Of a stretch of DNA of 64,000 nt, positions 11,709 to 23,250 are shown piece by piece; positions within the stretch are counted from its first letter, which is position 1, and each line of letters begins with the position of its first letter. The notes below the pieces were generated by a model. That model was given only the letters and a program-made list of their open reading frames with translations, had not been told where the DNA came from and ran no database searches. Made by a program: the position numbers and the translations under genes. The stretch comes from Lutjanus erythropterus (lineage: Eukaryota; Chordata; Actinopteri; Lutjaniformes; Lutjanidae): assembly GCA_020091685.1 (NCBI GenBank), contig CM034604.1:7073192-7137191 (forward strand). Reading direction: 5' to 3'.

Positions 11709-12388
11709 ATGGTGCATTTCATTATAAATCAGAAAGCACGCATGGACTACTGCAATGCAATCCTAACTGGTATCACTAATAAACTCATCCACCGACTTCA
11801 ACTCATTCAAAACTCTGCAGAACGGATCATTACCTGCACAAAATCCACTGAACATGTCATTCCTCTGCTTATTCAGTTACACTGGCTCCCTGTATCACAA
11901 CGCATCAACTTCAAAATCCTTCTGCTAACCTTTAAAGCCCTTCATAACCTGTCACCCGTCTACCTCACAGAACTCCTACACTTCACCTCAACCACTTCGG
12001 TCTTCACCTGCCGATCTACTAATAGTACCACCTGTTAACCTCAACACAATGGGTGCCAGGGCCTTCTCTCATGCTGCACCTAAACTCTGGAACTCTCTTC
12101 CCCACCATATCCGTACACTGGACTCTGTTGAAAAATTTAAAACCGCCCTTAAAACCCATCTGTTTAAACTAACATACTTGCTCTAACTCCTTTGATGAAA
12201 TCTCGTTTATCTTGTACAGTTACTGATTTTAATTTATTTCTGCTCTATATGTTTTGCTACTGTCGTTTTTGATTGTATGATTTTTATGTGTGATCTATGC
12301 TGTTGTCATTTCTGATGTAAGGTGACCTTGAGTGTCATGAAAGGTGCCACTAAATAAAATGTATTATTATTATTATTATTATTATTAA
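11709..12388 (+). mobile_element. L2-type LINE 3' end (C-terminal reverse transcriptase)
   Basis: The frame starting near 11709 carries MDYCNAILTGI, LQLIQNSAERIIT, HVIPLLIQLHWLPV and FKILLLTFKALHNLSPVYL, the C-terminal block of L2/CR1-group reverse transcriptases. It is broken at 12036 and resumes in another frame as GARAFSHAAPKLWNSLPHHI...FKTALKTHLF, the usual last 50 residues. The element ends in a non-coding tail and (ATT)n at 12362-12388, as L2 3' ends do. It is 5'-truncated and frameshifted, so inactive. Confidence 0.85.
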
Positions 12389-12737
12389 CAATGCTGCATA
12401 TTCAACCTTAAAAATAGCTGGAAAATTATCAAATACCTGAAAACTCTAAATAAATAAAAAATAAACAATGACGACAGTTTAAAGCACCAGACATAACACA
12501 CTGTCTGTATATGAACATCCTAACCTACTGACATTTTCGATTTACATTACATATTTACATTTTGGATTTTTTGATCTGTTCCAAACACAGTTCTTTTAGG
12601 ATTGTCTCTGTACTGAGGCAGCAGATAGTGCCCTGATACTGGCTGTGCTCAGTCTCTGCAGTCCCAAACTGTCCACACTGTCCCAGGAACGCTGGGATTT
12701 GTTGATGTTGAGCTGAATCTGAGGACTTGGGGCTAAG

Positions 12738-12760
12738 AACTACACTTCCCAGAGTGCACC
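12738..12760 (+). promoter_or_regulatory. ZNF143/THAP11-like motif
   Basis: AACTACACTTCCCAGAGTGC closely matches the known vertebrate consensus AACTACAATTCCCAGAATGC. Such sites mark housekeeping promoters but are also carried by some repeats. No gene is established downstream. Confidence 0.45.
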
Positions 12761-13536
12761 AGGAGCAGCAAAGAGGTGCCTTACTGATAATCGCTGATTT
12801 AGAGCACCTGGTGAGGACTGGGGGAAGGTTGGTCACTTACAAACAACCTGCAGAGAAGAAAGAAGCAAGAAAGAACAAAGGGAGACCCAAGTCCACTCAC
12901 AGATTCAGCCAAAAGACGCCAATGGTTGGTGATATGTTTGTTTGCTTTGTTAGTGTTCTGATTTTGTGTTCAATTAGTTTGAATTAAGGTATTTTGTTTT
13001 GAGTTTAAGTAAAGTGAAAATGAAGGATACATATATTCTGTTAATTGTTAAAATCTTGCTAAACTCTTCTAAAATGTTGACCATTCTTTATTCAATTTAA
13101 AAGGCTTAAGTGATTTAATGTAAAATGATTGATATGTCAACTTTTTTGGTTCTGTGTTTGATGTTAATTTTGTTTTCTGTCTTTAAAGGTTTACAACTTA
13201 TTGAAATACCAATCAACTAAGGTGAAAATAAAAGTTTGAGTTGGATCTGAAATTGAGTTGTCCTCGCATCCTTTTGGAGGGAAAGAGAGGTGGACTTGAC
13301 AGTTGAGGTCGAACTGTCGAATGAGGTGGTGACGGTGCAGGATGGGGGCTGAGAGAAAAGAGAAATTTCATATATGGTGTGATACTAAATGAGACATTCT
13401 ATGAGAAGCATAACAATACAAATTATTCAAACACATTTTTAAAATTTCAATACAAAGTAATTTATCATATTAGATAAACTTTCATGTATCACACTGGATA
13501 AGATAATAAAAAAAACATAAGATAAGAAAACTCCTC

Positions 13537-13560
13537 ATATATATATATATATATATATAA
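13537..13560. repeat. (AT)n microsatellite
   Basis: About 11 AT dinucleotides. Confidence 0.9.
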
Positions 13561-14520
13561 TAAAGTGAGGTGAAACCAGACACTATGAGATTCACAGAAT
13601 TTGGAAGAGATACACAACAGCAGATCCTAGTTTTTCTTTAAGTATTGTAAATAACATTAGGAAATGGTTACCACATTCATAAGCAATATATGGAATTGTA
13701 CCTGAGATTTCTGGCAAGGCTGAGGTTAGGCTTGAGTGCAGCGCTCTGTGACTTGACAAACTGGAGAATGATAAAATATCACAAATTAAACAACCACTGA
13801 TGTGTATAGGTCAAAGCTTTATACGTGTATTTAAAAAGTGGAACTTAATCATTGTGTAAGCTTCTGATTATGATTTTGATTTTGATTTGATTTTTCAGAG
13901 AAGAGCAGTTTTAAGTACCATTTGAAGGCTGAGTTTGGGTCCATTGTGACTTGTAGAAGTCACAATGAAGTGCAGCATTAGATGGAGAAACTGCAGCAAA
14001 TCTACAAATTGCTTGACAGGAAGCACCTTATTATGAATGCATTATAAAGAAGTAGAGTAGTGCTGCAGAGATGCCCTGGCCTAAAAATCCTTGTACAGAC
14101 CAAAAATGTCACATTATCATGAATGAAACTTTTTTTTGTGTGTGTGTGAAAATAAAATTTGTCATGCAAAAAAGATTAACACTGATAATGTCATACCACA
14201 AAACCTGTTTTTGACATATCCTTCAGCTCTTCCTGTTATAATCATTGTTATTTTTCTCAACATAACACTGCATTGTAAGGTCAAAGTTGGAATGCTAGCC
14301 TATAAGTCATATAGATGGGCTTAATAGCTATCAATTTCTTTCAAATAAAAATTTACATTTACTTATATTGTCAAAGCAGTCTAGGAAATTAACATCAACA
14401 GATGATTAGCTATAAGTACTGTATATGATAATACTAAAATATCTCATTCAATATAATACAGACATTGCATGCTAAGTTACATGTATCTCTGGCCCCTTCT
14501 CTAAGGAACCAACTAAGGAA

Positions 14521-15262
14521 TGTGATGCACGCCATGATCTTGAGCAAATAAATAATAAATTAAATGAAAGCATAATAAGTTTAATACATGAGACGTTCAT
14601 GAAAAATGCCAGGAAGAGGGCGTGTCTTTGTTAAATCATATTATAACTACTGTAGCTGGTTACTGACAGTTTTACTGTAACAGCGCAGTTACTGTACAGA
14701 TGGTTACATCCTCATGTTCTTAGCCAGCAAAGTGAACCACCAAGTAAGATTGCGGGAAAATACATAAATTAGTTAAATCAACATTTGGCAAGTTAAATAC
14801 GCGAGATTTGCCACTGGCAAATGACCATTTTCCTGTATACAGTAGGTGTACACAAAACGCTGTCAGGAGATCCTCATGTTGTTAACTAGGAAAGTGAAGC
14901 ACGCCACGATCTTGGGCAAATCAATAAGAAATGAAATGCATGAGAAGTGTAAATGACTTTAGATTTATTTACTGCGGATAATGCCGGGAGAGAGGTTCAG
15001 TGAACGTTCACCAAGTTTAGCTTAATAAATGCTCAGGTACTGTCTAGCTAGCTACTGACAGTTTTATTGTAACGGTACATTCAGCTACTGTACAGACATT
15101 AGGTTGACAGCAAGCAACATCTTTATGTTCTCAGCTAGCAGAGCGAACCACAAGTAAGACTGTGTGCAGTTAATCAGTTAAATCAACATTTTACAAGTTA
15201 AACAAACAAGATTTGCTTGTGATAAACAGCATGAGACACGCGAAAAACTTTGAATGAACTTA
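14521..15262. repeat. Diverged tandem duplication, about 375-bp unit
   Basis: Two copies can be aligned, about 14523-14895 and 14896-15262. Shared blocks in the same order are GCACGCCA(T/C)GATCTTG.GCAAAT, GCTA/GTTACTGACAGTTTTA, 'CTACTGTACAGA', 'ATGTTCT.AGC.AGC', 'GCGAACCAC'-like, and 'GTTAAATCAACATTT..CAAG'. It is non-coding and diverged, so the duplication is old. Confidence 0.75.
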
Positions 15263-15334
15263 TCATGACAGATGCCGGCAAAGACATTTTTTTTTCTGCC
15301 AGCTCCGTCTTAGCAACAGCACACCGAACAGGGA

Positions 15335-15500
15335 CTGTGATTGGTCGAAGCAGCGGGGGCAGAGCGAAGCATTTGGATTGGTAAGAAATTGAGAGGAGGT
15401 GTCTTGTGATTGGAAAAAAAAATGGACGGGGGGGGGGGGGGGGTTATTTGATTGGAGAAAAATGGAGAGGGGGGATTTTTGGATTGGTAAGAAATGAAAA
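15335..15500. promoter_or_regulatory. Cluster of ATTGG (inverted CCAAT) boxes with a G16 run
   Basis: ATTGG occurs at about 15341, 15375, 15408, 15452 and 15482, each followed by a purine-rich spacer such as TAAGAAAT, with an unbroken run of 16 G at 15428-15443. The layout suggests a locally duplicated unit of 30-40 bp. NF-Y binding is possible on consensus grounds; no transcript is evident. Confidence 0.4.
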
Positions 15501-15669
15501 AAATGAAGCAGTCCAACAGCCTTTAGGTGGCGCCATGGGAGCACCCACAGAAATCCTCCACAAGATTGACGTTGTGAAATGGACTTTTGACACGTGATCA
15601 GTGCTTTGAAACTGTGACACTGGTTTGGTTTAGGAACAAAAACTACTCAGGTTCAATAGTAGTAGTAAC

Positions 15670-15945
15670 AGTTTGAATCCCCCAGCCAGCTGGGGTGCTG
15701 GGGAGTTTGTGGCTGGGACAGGGCATTTCGGTGCATGTTCTCCTCTTCCTCCCACTGTCCAAACACATGCATTAATAAGGTTAATTGGTGACTTTAAATT
15801 GCACATAGATGCAAAATGTGAGCATGGGTGGTTCTCTGTCTCTATGTGTGATGAACTTGTCCAATGTCAGCTGGGATAGACTCCAGTCCCATGCAACCCT
15901 TCGAGGATAAGTGGTTATGGACAATGAATGAATGAATCGTTTGAT
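15670..15945 (+). mobile_element. SINE-like repeat with RTE-type 3' end
   Basis: The segment has 'GTTTGAATCCCCCAGCCAGC' (B-box-like), 'TTCCTCCCACTGTCCAAACA', 'GGTTAATTGGTGACT', 'CAGCTGGGATAGACTCCAG' and ends 'AGGATAAGTGGTTATGGACA' plus (ATGA)n. The ending resembles the tail of the RTE LINE at 40850-40879 (GGATAAGCGGAAAAAGATGG), suggesting mobilisation by that LINE family. Confidence 0.65.
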
Positions 15946-16615
15946 GAATTGAAAGTTTGTTGGCAAATACTGTACGCCCCTCTTAAAACACAATAATTAC
16001 CTGGGATTACTGGGACCTGAGTTTGAAATCTGTAACATTACCTCATGTTATGGGAATTGTTGTGTTAAAATGCTGATGTGCTTATTGCCTCCAAAATGAA
16101 ATAAAATGAAAAATGACTTGTGAAACTGCAATGATAAGTATAAAAGAATAATGTAAGAATAAAAGCCTGTACTTGTCTGTGAGAATTAGCTACATCCCAG
16201 TGTGTCTCTGTAAAAATATTCAATTTGTATAACAACTGCATGAAAACTGTTTCCATGAAAGGACTGGGAACATGTAAAGGTGAAGAGGGGGAGAAGAGTG
16301 AGGCCTTGCTCACATCAAGTGTTACAGATCAAGTACAGATAGTAGAAGACAGTTATATTATAAGAACCCCAGAGAGACTGGAGACCAGCTGTGCTGTAGT
16401 CTGTGCTCTGAACTTGTTGCTAAACATGCAACTGTTTGTAACAAAGAGTGATATTCAAATGTTCAAGTATAAACTGCAGTGTAAACAATTCCTCTTCAGT
16501 CTCATGTGCTTCTTTCCCAGACGTACATGGAGGTTTTTGTTTCCATGCAATAAATCATCCTCTGGAAGACAGATATTGTGTCTGAGTATTAAATTGCTCT
16601 TTACTTCACCCTGAC
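15946..16615. other. Intergenic DNA before the receptor array
   Basis: A 129-residue frame at 16225-16614 has no recognised motif and no splice context. The duplicated receptor unit begins close to 16616, at the 'CCATCTTGTAGAGG' block that recurs at about 41885 and 50255. Confidence 0.4.
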
Positions 16616-16807
16616 TAGATGCACTTGTTACACCATCTTGTAGAGGAGCCCTTATTATTTCAGTTCATCTTGTGTTTACATGCCACATCAATCTGAATTA
16701 ATTTGTGCTTAATAAAGACACCACATACTGATTGCACCAGAAATGATGTACAGTGAATGTGTTAGTTTTAGTGAATGGGTTTTTTTTTGCCTCAGGAAGC
16801 CCTATAA

Positions 16808-17332
16808 CAGGGTTATTCAACTTGCTTTGCCCAGGGGCCACTTTTGCCCAATGACAGGAGGCCAGGAGCCAAATATTAATAACATTACTTATCAGATAAA
16901 ATGAATAAAGAAGCCCATAACTCATATATCTTTGAAAGTTTTTTTTATTTTCATGTTAACTGACCAACTAACTTAACTTGTGCTAGAAGTTCTTATACCA
17001 GAAACAGAAAGATCAACTTATTTAAGCTCTTTTATTCTGTAATACACATTTATGGGATCAGAATTAACCTCATGTCTTTGTAACTTTTGCTCCTCGTCAG
17101 TTAATAATTGCACTTTTTACAATCTGAAAGGTCATCATGTAAATCAGTCCTCTCTCTGTTACTAACAGCCTAATTTAGACCATCATCCAAAATTGGCATA
17201 TCTGTCCCTCCTTCCAGGGGAAAAAGTGTGAATCATTTGATTTTCATTGTGTCTGAGAAAATGGTCAGAGGGCCACCTGGCAGCCTATCGGGGGTTAGAC
17301 TTGGCCTGCTGGTCGCAAGTTGATTATCACTG
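16808..17332. mobile_element. hAT-type MITE, founder-like copy in unit A
   Basis: The ends are CAGGGTTATTCAACTTGC and, on the reverse strand from 17332, CAGTGATAATCAACTTGC. They are flanked by an 8-bp target duplication, CCCTATAA (16800-16807) and CCCTAGAA (17333-17340). Length is 525 bp with no transposase. Eight-base duplications and CA(G/T)..TG ends indicate the hAT superfamily. Related copies sit at the same place in most receptor units. Confidence 0.85.
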
Positions 17333-17340
17333 CCCTAGAA

Positions 17341-18395
17341 GAAGAATTTTGTCCTGCCTGAATTGGCACATAAATGCTTTTGAGATTAGAGCATCTTTGC
17401 TAACTGTCTCACATAACTTTCCATTGCATTAAAAAGTAATCATTTCACAACTACGTTCTAATGTGGGTAAAGTGATTGGTGACTGATTAAACCACAGCCG
17501 AGGTGAGATGTGTAAAAGTCAGACTGAAGACTGATGATTGAGAATGCATAAAATGAAAAATACACACAGTCTTCAGATTTTAAAACTCTGTCTGTACTGT
17601 TTGTAAATTTGGTTTATTGTGAAATTGTCTCACAAAAGCAAGCCAAGTGTCCACCAATGATGACTCAGCATTGTTCAGACACATCTGCAGTGTGGACAAT
17701 ATGTTGTATGGACATGGTCATTATGGGTTGTAAAAGTGGACATTTCTTCTGTTTAGTCTGTGTCAAGGCAGAGACAGAATGAGAACTTGATAACCTGCAC
17801 ACAGAGTGATTCTACTGTGTGTGTGTGTACATCCATAAATTTATTATCTGAACAGAGACAAAAGTAGTCCATCATTTTGTAGTTGAGCTATTTTTGTGAC
17901 GGGAATTGTGATTGTGGACAATGTGCAACCTTTTGCCAACTGATTTAGATGTTAGTACAAATGAAGAACTGTGTAGTTATCCGATGAAGAAAAATCTGTT
18001 TCTTAATTCTGTCTCCATCTGCAGCCAAAAATAATGATGATGGCACTGGCTAAAACTAATGGAAGAGAAAGATTGTTTTAACATTAATTCCTGAGGTTTT
18101 ACTCAAAGAGTGAACTTCAGAGCTGTACTCCTGCATTCATCATACAGCACCTATGACTGAATACATACAGTAAGAAATGAGGAAAAACTATGAGATATGT
18201 GGCTCCTGCAATTATTTACAGACAGTAATATTAAGATTATTGTATGTACTGTTTACTATGTACTGCTATCTGTGTACTGAGTTGTACATACAGATACTTT
18301 ATGCATAGTACAGTGGCAAATTTTATATGAGCTGCAGTAGAAAGAGATGTAAATCTTCAGAGCCAAACTAGTGATGATTACCAGCAAGTCATGAG
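17341..18395. other. 3' flank of receptor unit A (duplicated non-coding DNA)
   Basis: The flank recurs beside each receptor. Landmarks are 'GAGGTGAGATGTGTAAAAGT' (17498), 'CTGTTTAGTCTGTGTCAAGG', 'CTGTCTCCATCTGCAGCC' (18009) and, just after the stop codon, 'GATGATTACCAGCAAGTCAT'. No exon is evident. Confidence 0.7.
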
Positions 18396-19295
18396 TCAAG
18401 AGAGCTTAGAATGAGTAAAATCACCTTGAAATATTTTCCCACAAATGATCATTCTGAAAGCTGATCGAAACCAGCTGTAAAAGAAACCATAGATGAATGG
18501 ATTGAACATTGAATTTAACCATCCAAGCCACACACATGCATAAAACAAGGTAAATGGTATTCTGTAATCAATCAAAGGGTCAATGGTCCAACAAAGAAAG
18601 AAAGGAGTCCAACAGATCAGAAAAACTCCCATCACAATAGCCAGAGTTTTGGTGGCCTTTCTCTCCATCTTACTTTCAGACTTTGTGCTCTGACAGGTTG
18701 TGTTCTGGATGCTGCGTGTCTGTCTCTGTGCCACAATCAAAATCTTTAAGTATATGGCTGACATTACGATAGCTGGGAGGCAAAAAGAAAAAATATGTTG
18801 TATACCTGTAATTGATACACCAAGACCAGATATAATCCAGCTCACCAGGATCATGATCACAATAACACGGACATTTATTTTAGTTCTGTACCTCAGAGGC
18901 TGACACACAGCATAATATCTGTCAACAGAAATAAAGCACAAGTTCCAAACGGAAGATGAGCTCAGATAGAGATCAAAATCGTCTAAAACCGAACAAGTGC
19001 TTTCTGTAGCTGGTATCACAACATGCAACAAAAGTAAAACCCCAAGAAGAAGGTCAGCCACAGCAAGAGAGAGGATGAGGAAGTTTGTAGGAGTGTGGAG
19101 CTGTTTGAAGTAAATGATGGAGGTTATTACAAGAAAGTTGCCACATATTATAAGAAATGATAAAGAGACAACAAAAATATATAATAAATGCATGGTGGAG
19201 AATGCCGTTGTGAAAGATACAACTGGTGCATAAAGACAGATATCACTGTCCTCAACATCATCATCAGACCTGTTGACAGAAAAGTTACGTTTCAT
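18396..19295 (-). CDS. TAAR-type receptor A (intronless, short ECL2)
   Basis: A 299-residue class A GPCR, expected at the plasma membrane of olfactory neurons as an amine sensor (inferred from family). Landmarks: N-glycosylation site N8-R-S, N1.50 at N53, D2.50 at D81, C3.25 at C101, the amine-binding position D3.32 at D108, DRY 125-127, W4.50 at W153, P5.50 at P174, CWTP 228-231, and the TAAR signature NS..NP..Y......WF at 261-276. The tail ends THSKLS. Only 20 residues lie between W153 and P174, against about 52 in the beta2-adrenergic receptor, so ECL2 and its conserved cysteine are absent. The start MKRNFSVNRS aligns with MEPN/MEQN starts of paralogues, and stops lie just upstream. It is intact; whether it folds as a normal 7TM receptor is uncertain. 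Confidence 0.93.
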   Translation of the reverse strand: MKRNFSVNRSDDDVEDSDICLYAPVVSFTTAFSTMHLLYIFVVSLSFLIICGNFLVITSIIYFKQLHTPTNFLILSLAVADLLLGVLLLLHVVIPATESTCSVLDDFDLYLSSSSVWNLCFISVDRYYAVCQPLRYRTKINVRVIVIMILVSWIISGLGVSITGIQHIFSFCLPAIVMSAIYLKILIVAQRQTRSIQNTTCQSTKSESKMERKATKTLAIVMGVFLICWTPFFLCWTIDPLIDYRIPFTLFYACVWLGWLNSMFNPFIYGFFYSWFRSAFRMIICGKIFQGDFTHSKLS

Positions 19296-19402
19296 GCATA
19301 AATCATCATTAATAGTGAGAAAACATTTGGAATAACATGCCTTAAATCAAGAAAAATAATAGTTTCTAACTTCCTGTAGAGAGAGATTTTCAGTTAAGTT
19401 TA

Positions 19403-19553
19403 GTGCTCTGTGTGTTTCACACTGTGTCTGTTTGGTTTGTGCATCTATAGTGATGGGAGGCCTTGGTCTGTTCCACGGAGCAGTATTTTAAGATCAGAGT
19501 TATTATTCTGTGCTCATTTGCATATCATGGTCAAGGGACCCTCTCGACTTAAT
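19403..19553 (-). promoter_or_regulatory. Conserved upstream block of receptor A with octamer site
   Basis: About 150 bp present upstream of every complete receptor. On the gene strand it reads GGTCCCTTGACC, then ATATGCAAATGAG (octamer ATGCAAAT, plus-strand coordinates 19516-19523), about 30 bp, an AAAATACTGCTC element, then the leader. The short plus-strand frame MCFTLCLFGLC... in it is a by-product. Confidence 0.5.
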
Positions 19554-20860
19554 GTACTTAATGTAGTTGTACCAAAATTTAGTATCATTTAAGGCTGCAC
19601 TTAAATAAACTTGGAGGACCCATAAGAGATGGAAGTTTACAATTTTGCAATTTTGGTCAAAAAACTACTTGGCTAGTTTTTGGAAAAGGTCATGGTTTGG
19701 GTTTAAAATATATATGTCAAACAAATGGGAAATAAATTTAATATGGCACAATCCCACTTGTTCATATTTTGTTATTATCTTAGTTAACACACTTTTCTTA
19801 CCCAATTTGCCTGATCAATCACCCATGGAATAATTATTCCTCTGAGCCTTGAAAAAAGGGGTGTGGTATCTTTTTAATTTCTTCAATAATTTACAGAACC
19901 CATCAGTGGAGGCTCTGGTCTGCTTCGGAGGGGGGAGTTTGGTGCAACAGCAGTAACAACAGAACAGTGGAGAAAAGCCCTACATTGGGTGCATACAGCC
20001 TCAATCTGTACAGCCTTAATCTATGCCTGGTAAGGTCCGATTCAAATCCAGGTGCTTTATTGCCTTCATATTTCTAAAGTCAAACTGTTTGAATGTTCCC
20101 AGGTGTAGATCCCACTTGTAAGTCTCAGACTCTCTCTTTCTCTAGCACACTGATTCTGGCCATGTCCGAATCTGTACCCTTATTGGAGTTCAATCTTTAA
20201 TAATGATAATTATAATAATAATTACCTCTGGAAACTAGTACTGGAATGGATTGTTGTTGGTCAGGGACTCATATGGATCACCCCATATGGTTCGGCCTGC
20301 GTGTGATTCTGTCTAATTAAATGAAACCATCACAGTGTGAAAATCGTTTATACAGTCAATGTTACTGTTTAAATGTAGTACACTACTAAATTTGTTTACA
20401 TAAGAATTATTTTGAAATTATCCCGGCATATCTTGAAATATGTCCTAGCTAAATTATTGCTATATGTAAGTCATAGATGTCATGCAGATATTAATTGGTT
20501 ATGTTTTACACTGAAGCACCTTCAGCCTGATGCTTCCATGTGCATAATCATCAAACTCATGCCCAGCCATTAAAGCTGCACTACACAACTTCACCACCAG
20601 CTGCAACTGTTGCAAACCTCTATGCAAACCCCTTTTCCCCTGCACACCAGGGTGGTTTTACATAACACACACCTATCTCCTGTCATCCCCACGCGCCATA
20701 TGCCCAGGGCTGCACATCCTCTGCTGTAAGCCACCAAAAGACATTACATATGGACATTTACCAGACTGAGAATATAATCAGGCTGTGCAGTTAAAGGGTT
20801 CTTCCACCAAATGTCAGTGGCCCAAGTCACATGCACTACAGCCTCATGGTGCACATTACT
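19554..20860. other. Upstream flank and unassigned DNA
   Basis: 19660-19760 ('TAGTTTTTGGAAAAGGTCAT') matches the flank beyond receptors B and D ('GGTTTTTGGAAAGATCATGG' at about 32726). From about 19900 the sequence is unit-specific and I recognise nothing. Confidence 0.45.
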
Positions 20861-20869
20861 AGCTTTCGT

Positions 20870-21370
20870 CCGAGATGAGGAGGAGTACAACCACAGAGAA
20901 AGAGTCTCCATCTTATGCCCTGGTCAGTACAAGGGCACCACTCCCTGGAAAGAGTTCCTCCACAGGTTTTAGAGCTGTGATATAGCTAATTACCGGTCAG
21001 AAAAGACTATGGCTGTCCAGTTAAAGTTCGATGTCAGCCAGGTGGAATGGTTCAATTCTATCCTGCTTGGCAGGAAGCTGAGTGAGTCAGTTTACCTGGT
21101 ACCCAGCCTGCTTCCAAAACCTGACACAACTCCTTCAGTCTGCGAATATGTCCAGCATCTCAGAGAGTGCCTGTAACTGGCAGATCAAATCACCAAAGAA
21201 GCTCACAGCGACTCTGTAAAATATGCAAAGAGACAATATGACAAGAACTGCTGCTGCACACAGTACCAGACCGGTGATACTGTGTGGTACACCATCAAAA
21301 GTACATGGAAAGTCAAAAGCAACGTCAGAAAGTTCCTCCCATCATACTCCCATCATACATCACTGAGGCT
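20870..21370 (+). mobile_element. Ty3/gypsy relic (gag-like piece joined to integrase C-terminus)
   Basis: Broken plus-strand frames give GTTPWKEFLHRF and NYRSEKTMAVQLKF, a gag-like block. They are followed after about 40 residues by EYVQHLRECL, TKEAHSDSVKYAKRQYDKN and YQTGDTVWYTIKSTWKVKS, the C-terminal integrase block of fish gypsy elements. The pol region between them is missing, so it is a deletion derivative. It differs from the gypsy relics at 25.2-37.2 kb. Confidence 0.6.
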
Positions 21371-21379
21371 ATCAGTTCT

Positions 21380-21540
21380 CTGCATTCCTAACAGTGAGAC
21401 AAAAAAATTTGCCATGGATTTGACTCCCACCTGTGGCCCTTGGCTACAGGTCCCCTCTCTACCCCCTTTTCCTGTCAACTCGTCAGCTGTCCCTGTCCAA
21501 TAACATCCAAAATAATAATAATAATAATAATGATAATATA
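21380..21540 (+). mobile_element. SINE body fragment
   Basis: 'CCACCTGTGGCCCTTGGCTA', 'CCCTCTCTACCCCCTTTTCC' and 'CAGCTGTCCCTGTCCAATAA' match the body of the SINE at 10021-10212 in opposite orientation, ending in (AAT)n. The tRNA-like head is missing. Confidence 0.65.
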
Positions 21541-23250
21541 AAAAATCATTGTCTGCTGGGTTCATACTGTCCCCGATCATACTGTGATGTATTAAGCTCA
21601 GTTCAATCCAGTGCTTCACAATGAGATAAAGCTGTTTTAGTACATTGTGGAGAGAAATTCCAGCAGTGTGAACAGCCTAGTCTGACTTTGACTCAAGTCA
21701 GCTGATAGCATCATCTGCTTGTCAAGTCACCTGCAGCAGGTTTTTAGAAAGTCTGTGTTTTAAATCATCTCATAGCATAGTCAGCCAGTCAACTCAGTTA
21801 CAAACTGTAAGTAATGACACAGTTTTGGATGGAGGAAAGAGAGGTTGACCTCATTAATTTGTTTAAGGAACAGACATGTCTGTATGACACAAGGCTTTTT
21901 AGATTTAAGAGTATGTGTGTTTATTTGCACTTTGAACATATCCGCTGGTTCAACTGATGTTTCAACTGAAGTTTCATAGTGTAGCCTTGCTGTTTTAGTT
22001 CTCCTCATGGCAGGAAAAACTTCTTGTGTAAAATGGGCTGTGTGCCTCTGTGAAATAATGTAAGAAGTGGTGACTGTCCCAGGATCCTAGACTCTGTGGT
22101 CAGAGTATTCAGGTTCACTGTGTATTATTTTTGTGATTTTGATTATTTGAAAGTGTGCTTGATAATAATGTTTACTTCTCTTAAAACTCAATAATTAACT
22201 GAAATTACTGGGGCCTGAGTTTGACACCTGTTGGAGGCTAGAATTGGCCCATTGGGTCCAAGTTGAGTATGACTGCCCTACAAGGGTAATTTGGCCCTGC
22301 CTGAATTGACACAGAAAAGCTTTTGTGATTAAAGTAGTTTTTGATGGCAACTTTATGTCTTACATATTTTTCCATTGCATTAAAATGTAATCATTTAACA
22401 GCTATGTTGTAATGTGGGTGCATGGATCACTGTTTATACTACAGCAGAGGTGAGATGTGTAAAAGTCAGACTGAAGACTGATTATTGAGAATGCATAAGA
22501 ACATTCTTATACTGTTTTGATAATTTGATTTATTGTGAAACTGGCTCACAAAGGCAAGTCGACTGTCTACTATTAATGACACAATGTTGTTAAGACAGAA
22601 ACTGCAGTGTGTGGACAATATAAAAGGCCATGATCATCATGGGCCACGAAAGTTGACATTCTCTCTGTTTAGTCTTGGATTCACAGCATCTTCATAAGTG
22701 TCATAGCAGAAACAGAATGAAAAATTATTAACTTGCACAAAAAAGTGATTCTACTGTAAAGGATGTTTAAGTGGACATCCACAAATGTGTTACCTGAAAA
22801 CTAGAGCTTATCCTTCTTGATTATAAACTACACAGTGTTGTATACAATTTTGCCAGTGATTTAGATGTTATTACAAATGAAGAACTTTTAGTGGCCCTTT
22901 TTAATATTGACAATTCAGCTTTGTTTTGTCTTTTTCTGTTTCCATCTGCAGCCAAAAAAAGTAATGAAGACACCGACTAAAAAGTACTGCAAGAGAAAGA
23001 CTTCAAATACTTACAACTTCAAATAAGTCCTGAAGTTTTATTCACAGATAATTTCAGAGCTGAATTCCTGCATTCATTATGCAGCATCTATGACTGAGAT
23101 ATGTGAATCCCGTGATTATTTACAGACATTAACCTTGAGAGTTTTGTATGTACTTTTTAGCAGGACAGTGGCAAATTTTTTATGAGCTGCAGTAAAAAGA
23201 GATGTAAATCTTCAGAGCCAAACTAGTGATGATTACCAGCAAGTCATGAG
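21541..23250. other. Unassigned DNA and 3' flank of receptor unit B
   Basis: Unit-specific to about 22020. From 'GTGGTGACTGTCCCAGGATC' (about 22066) it matches 34270 onward. It keeps only the right end of the hAT-type MITE ('CAAGTTGAGTATGACTG', to 22275). The receptor 3' landmark 'GATGATTACCAGCAAGTCAT' lies at about 23228. Confidence 0.65.

Larger units (their letters stand above)
12389..14520. other. Intergenic DNA, no supported gene
   Basis: A frame at 12727-12987 (86 residues, basic middle, hydrophobic end) follows a ZNF143-like site, but I recognise no homologue. 'GGTGAAAATAAAAGTTTGAG' (13221) looks like a poly(A) signal region, so a short transcript or an LTR spanning about 12580-13260 is possible. 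The rest is AT-rich and featureless. Confidence 0.35.

Noticed and set aside
15263..15597. Overlapping frames on both strands around the poly-G run
   Set aside because: They are low-complexity translations of poly-G and ATTGG repeats.
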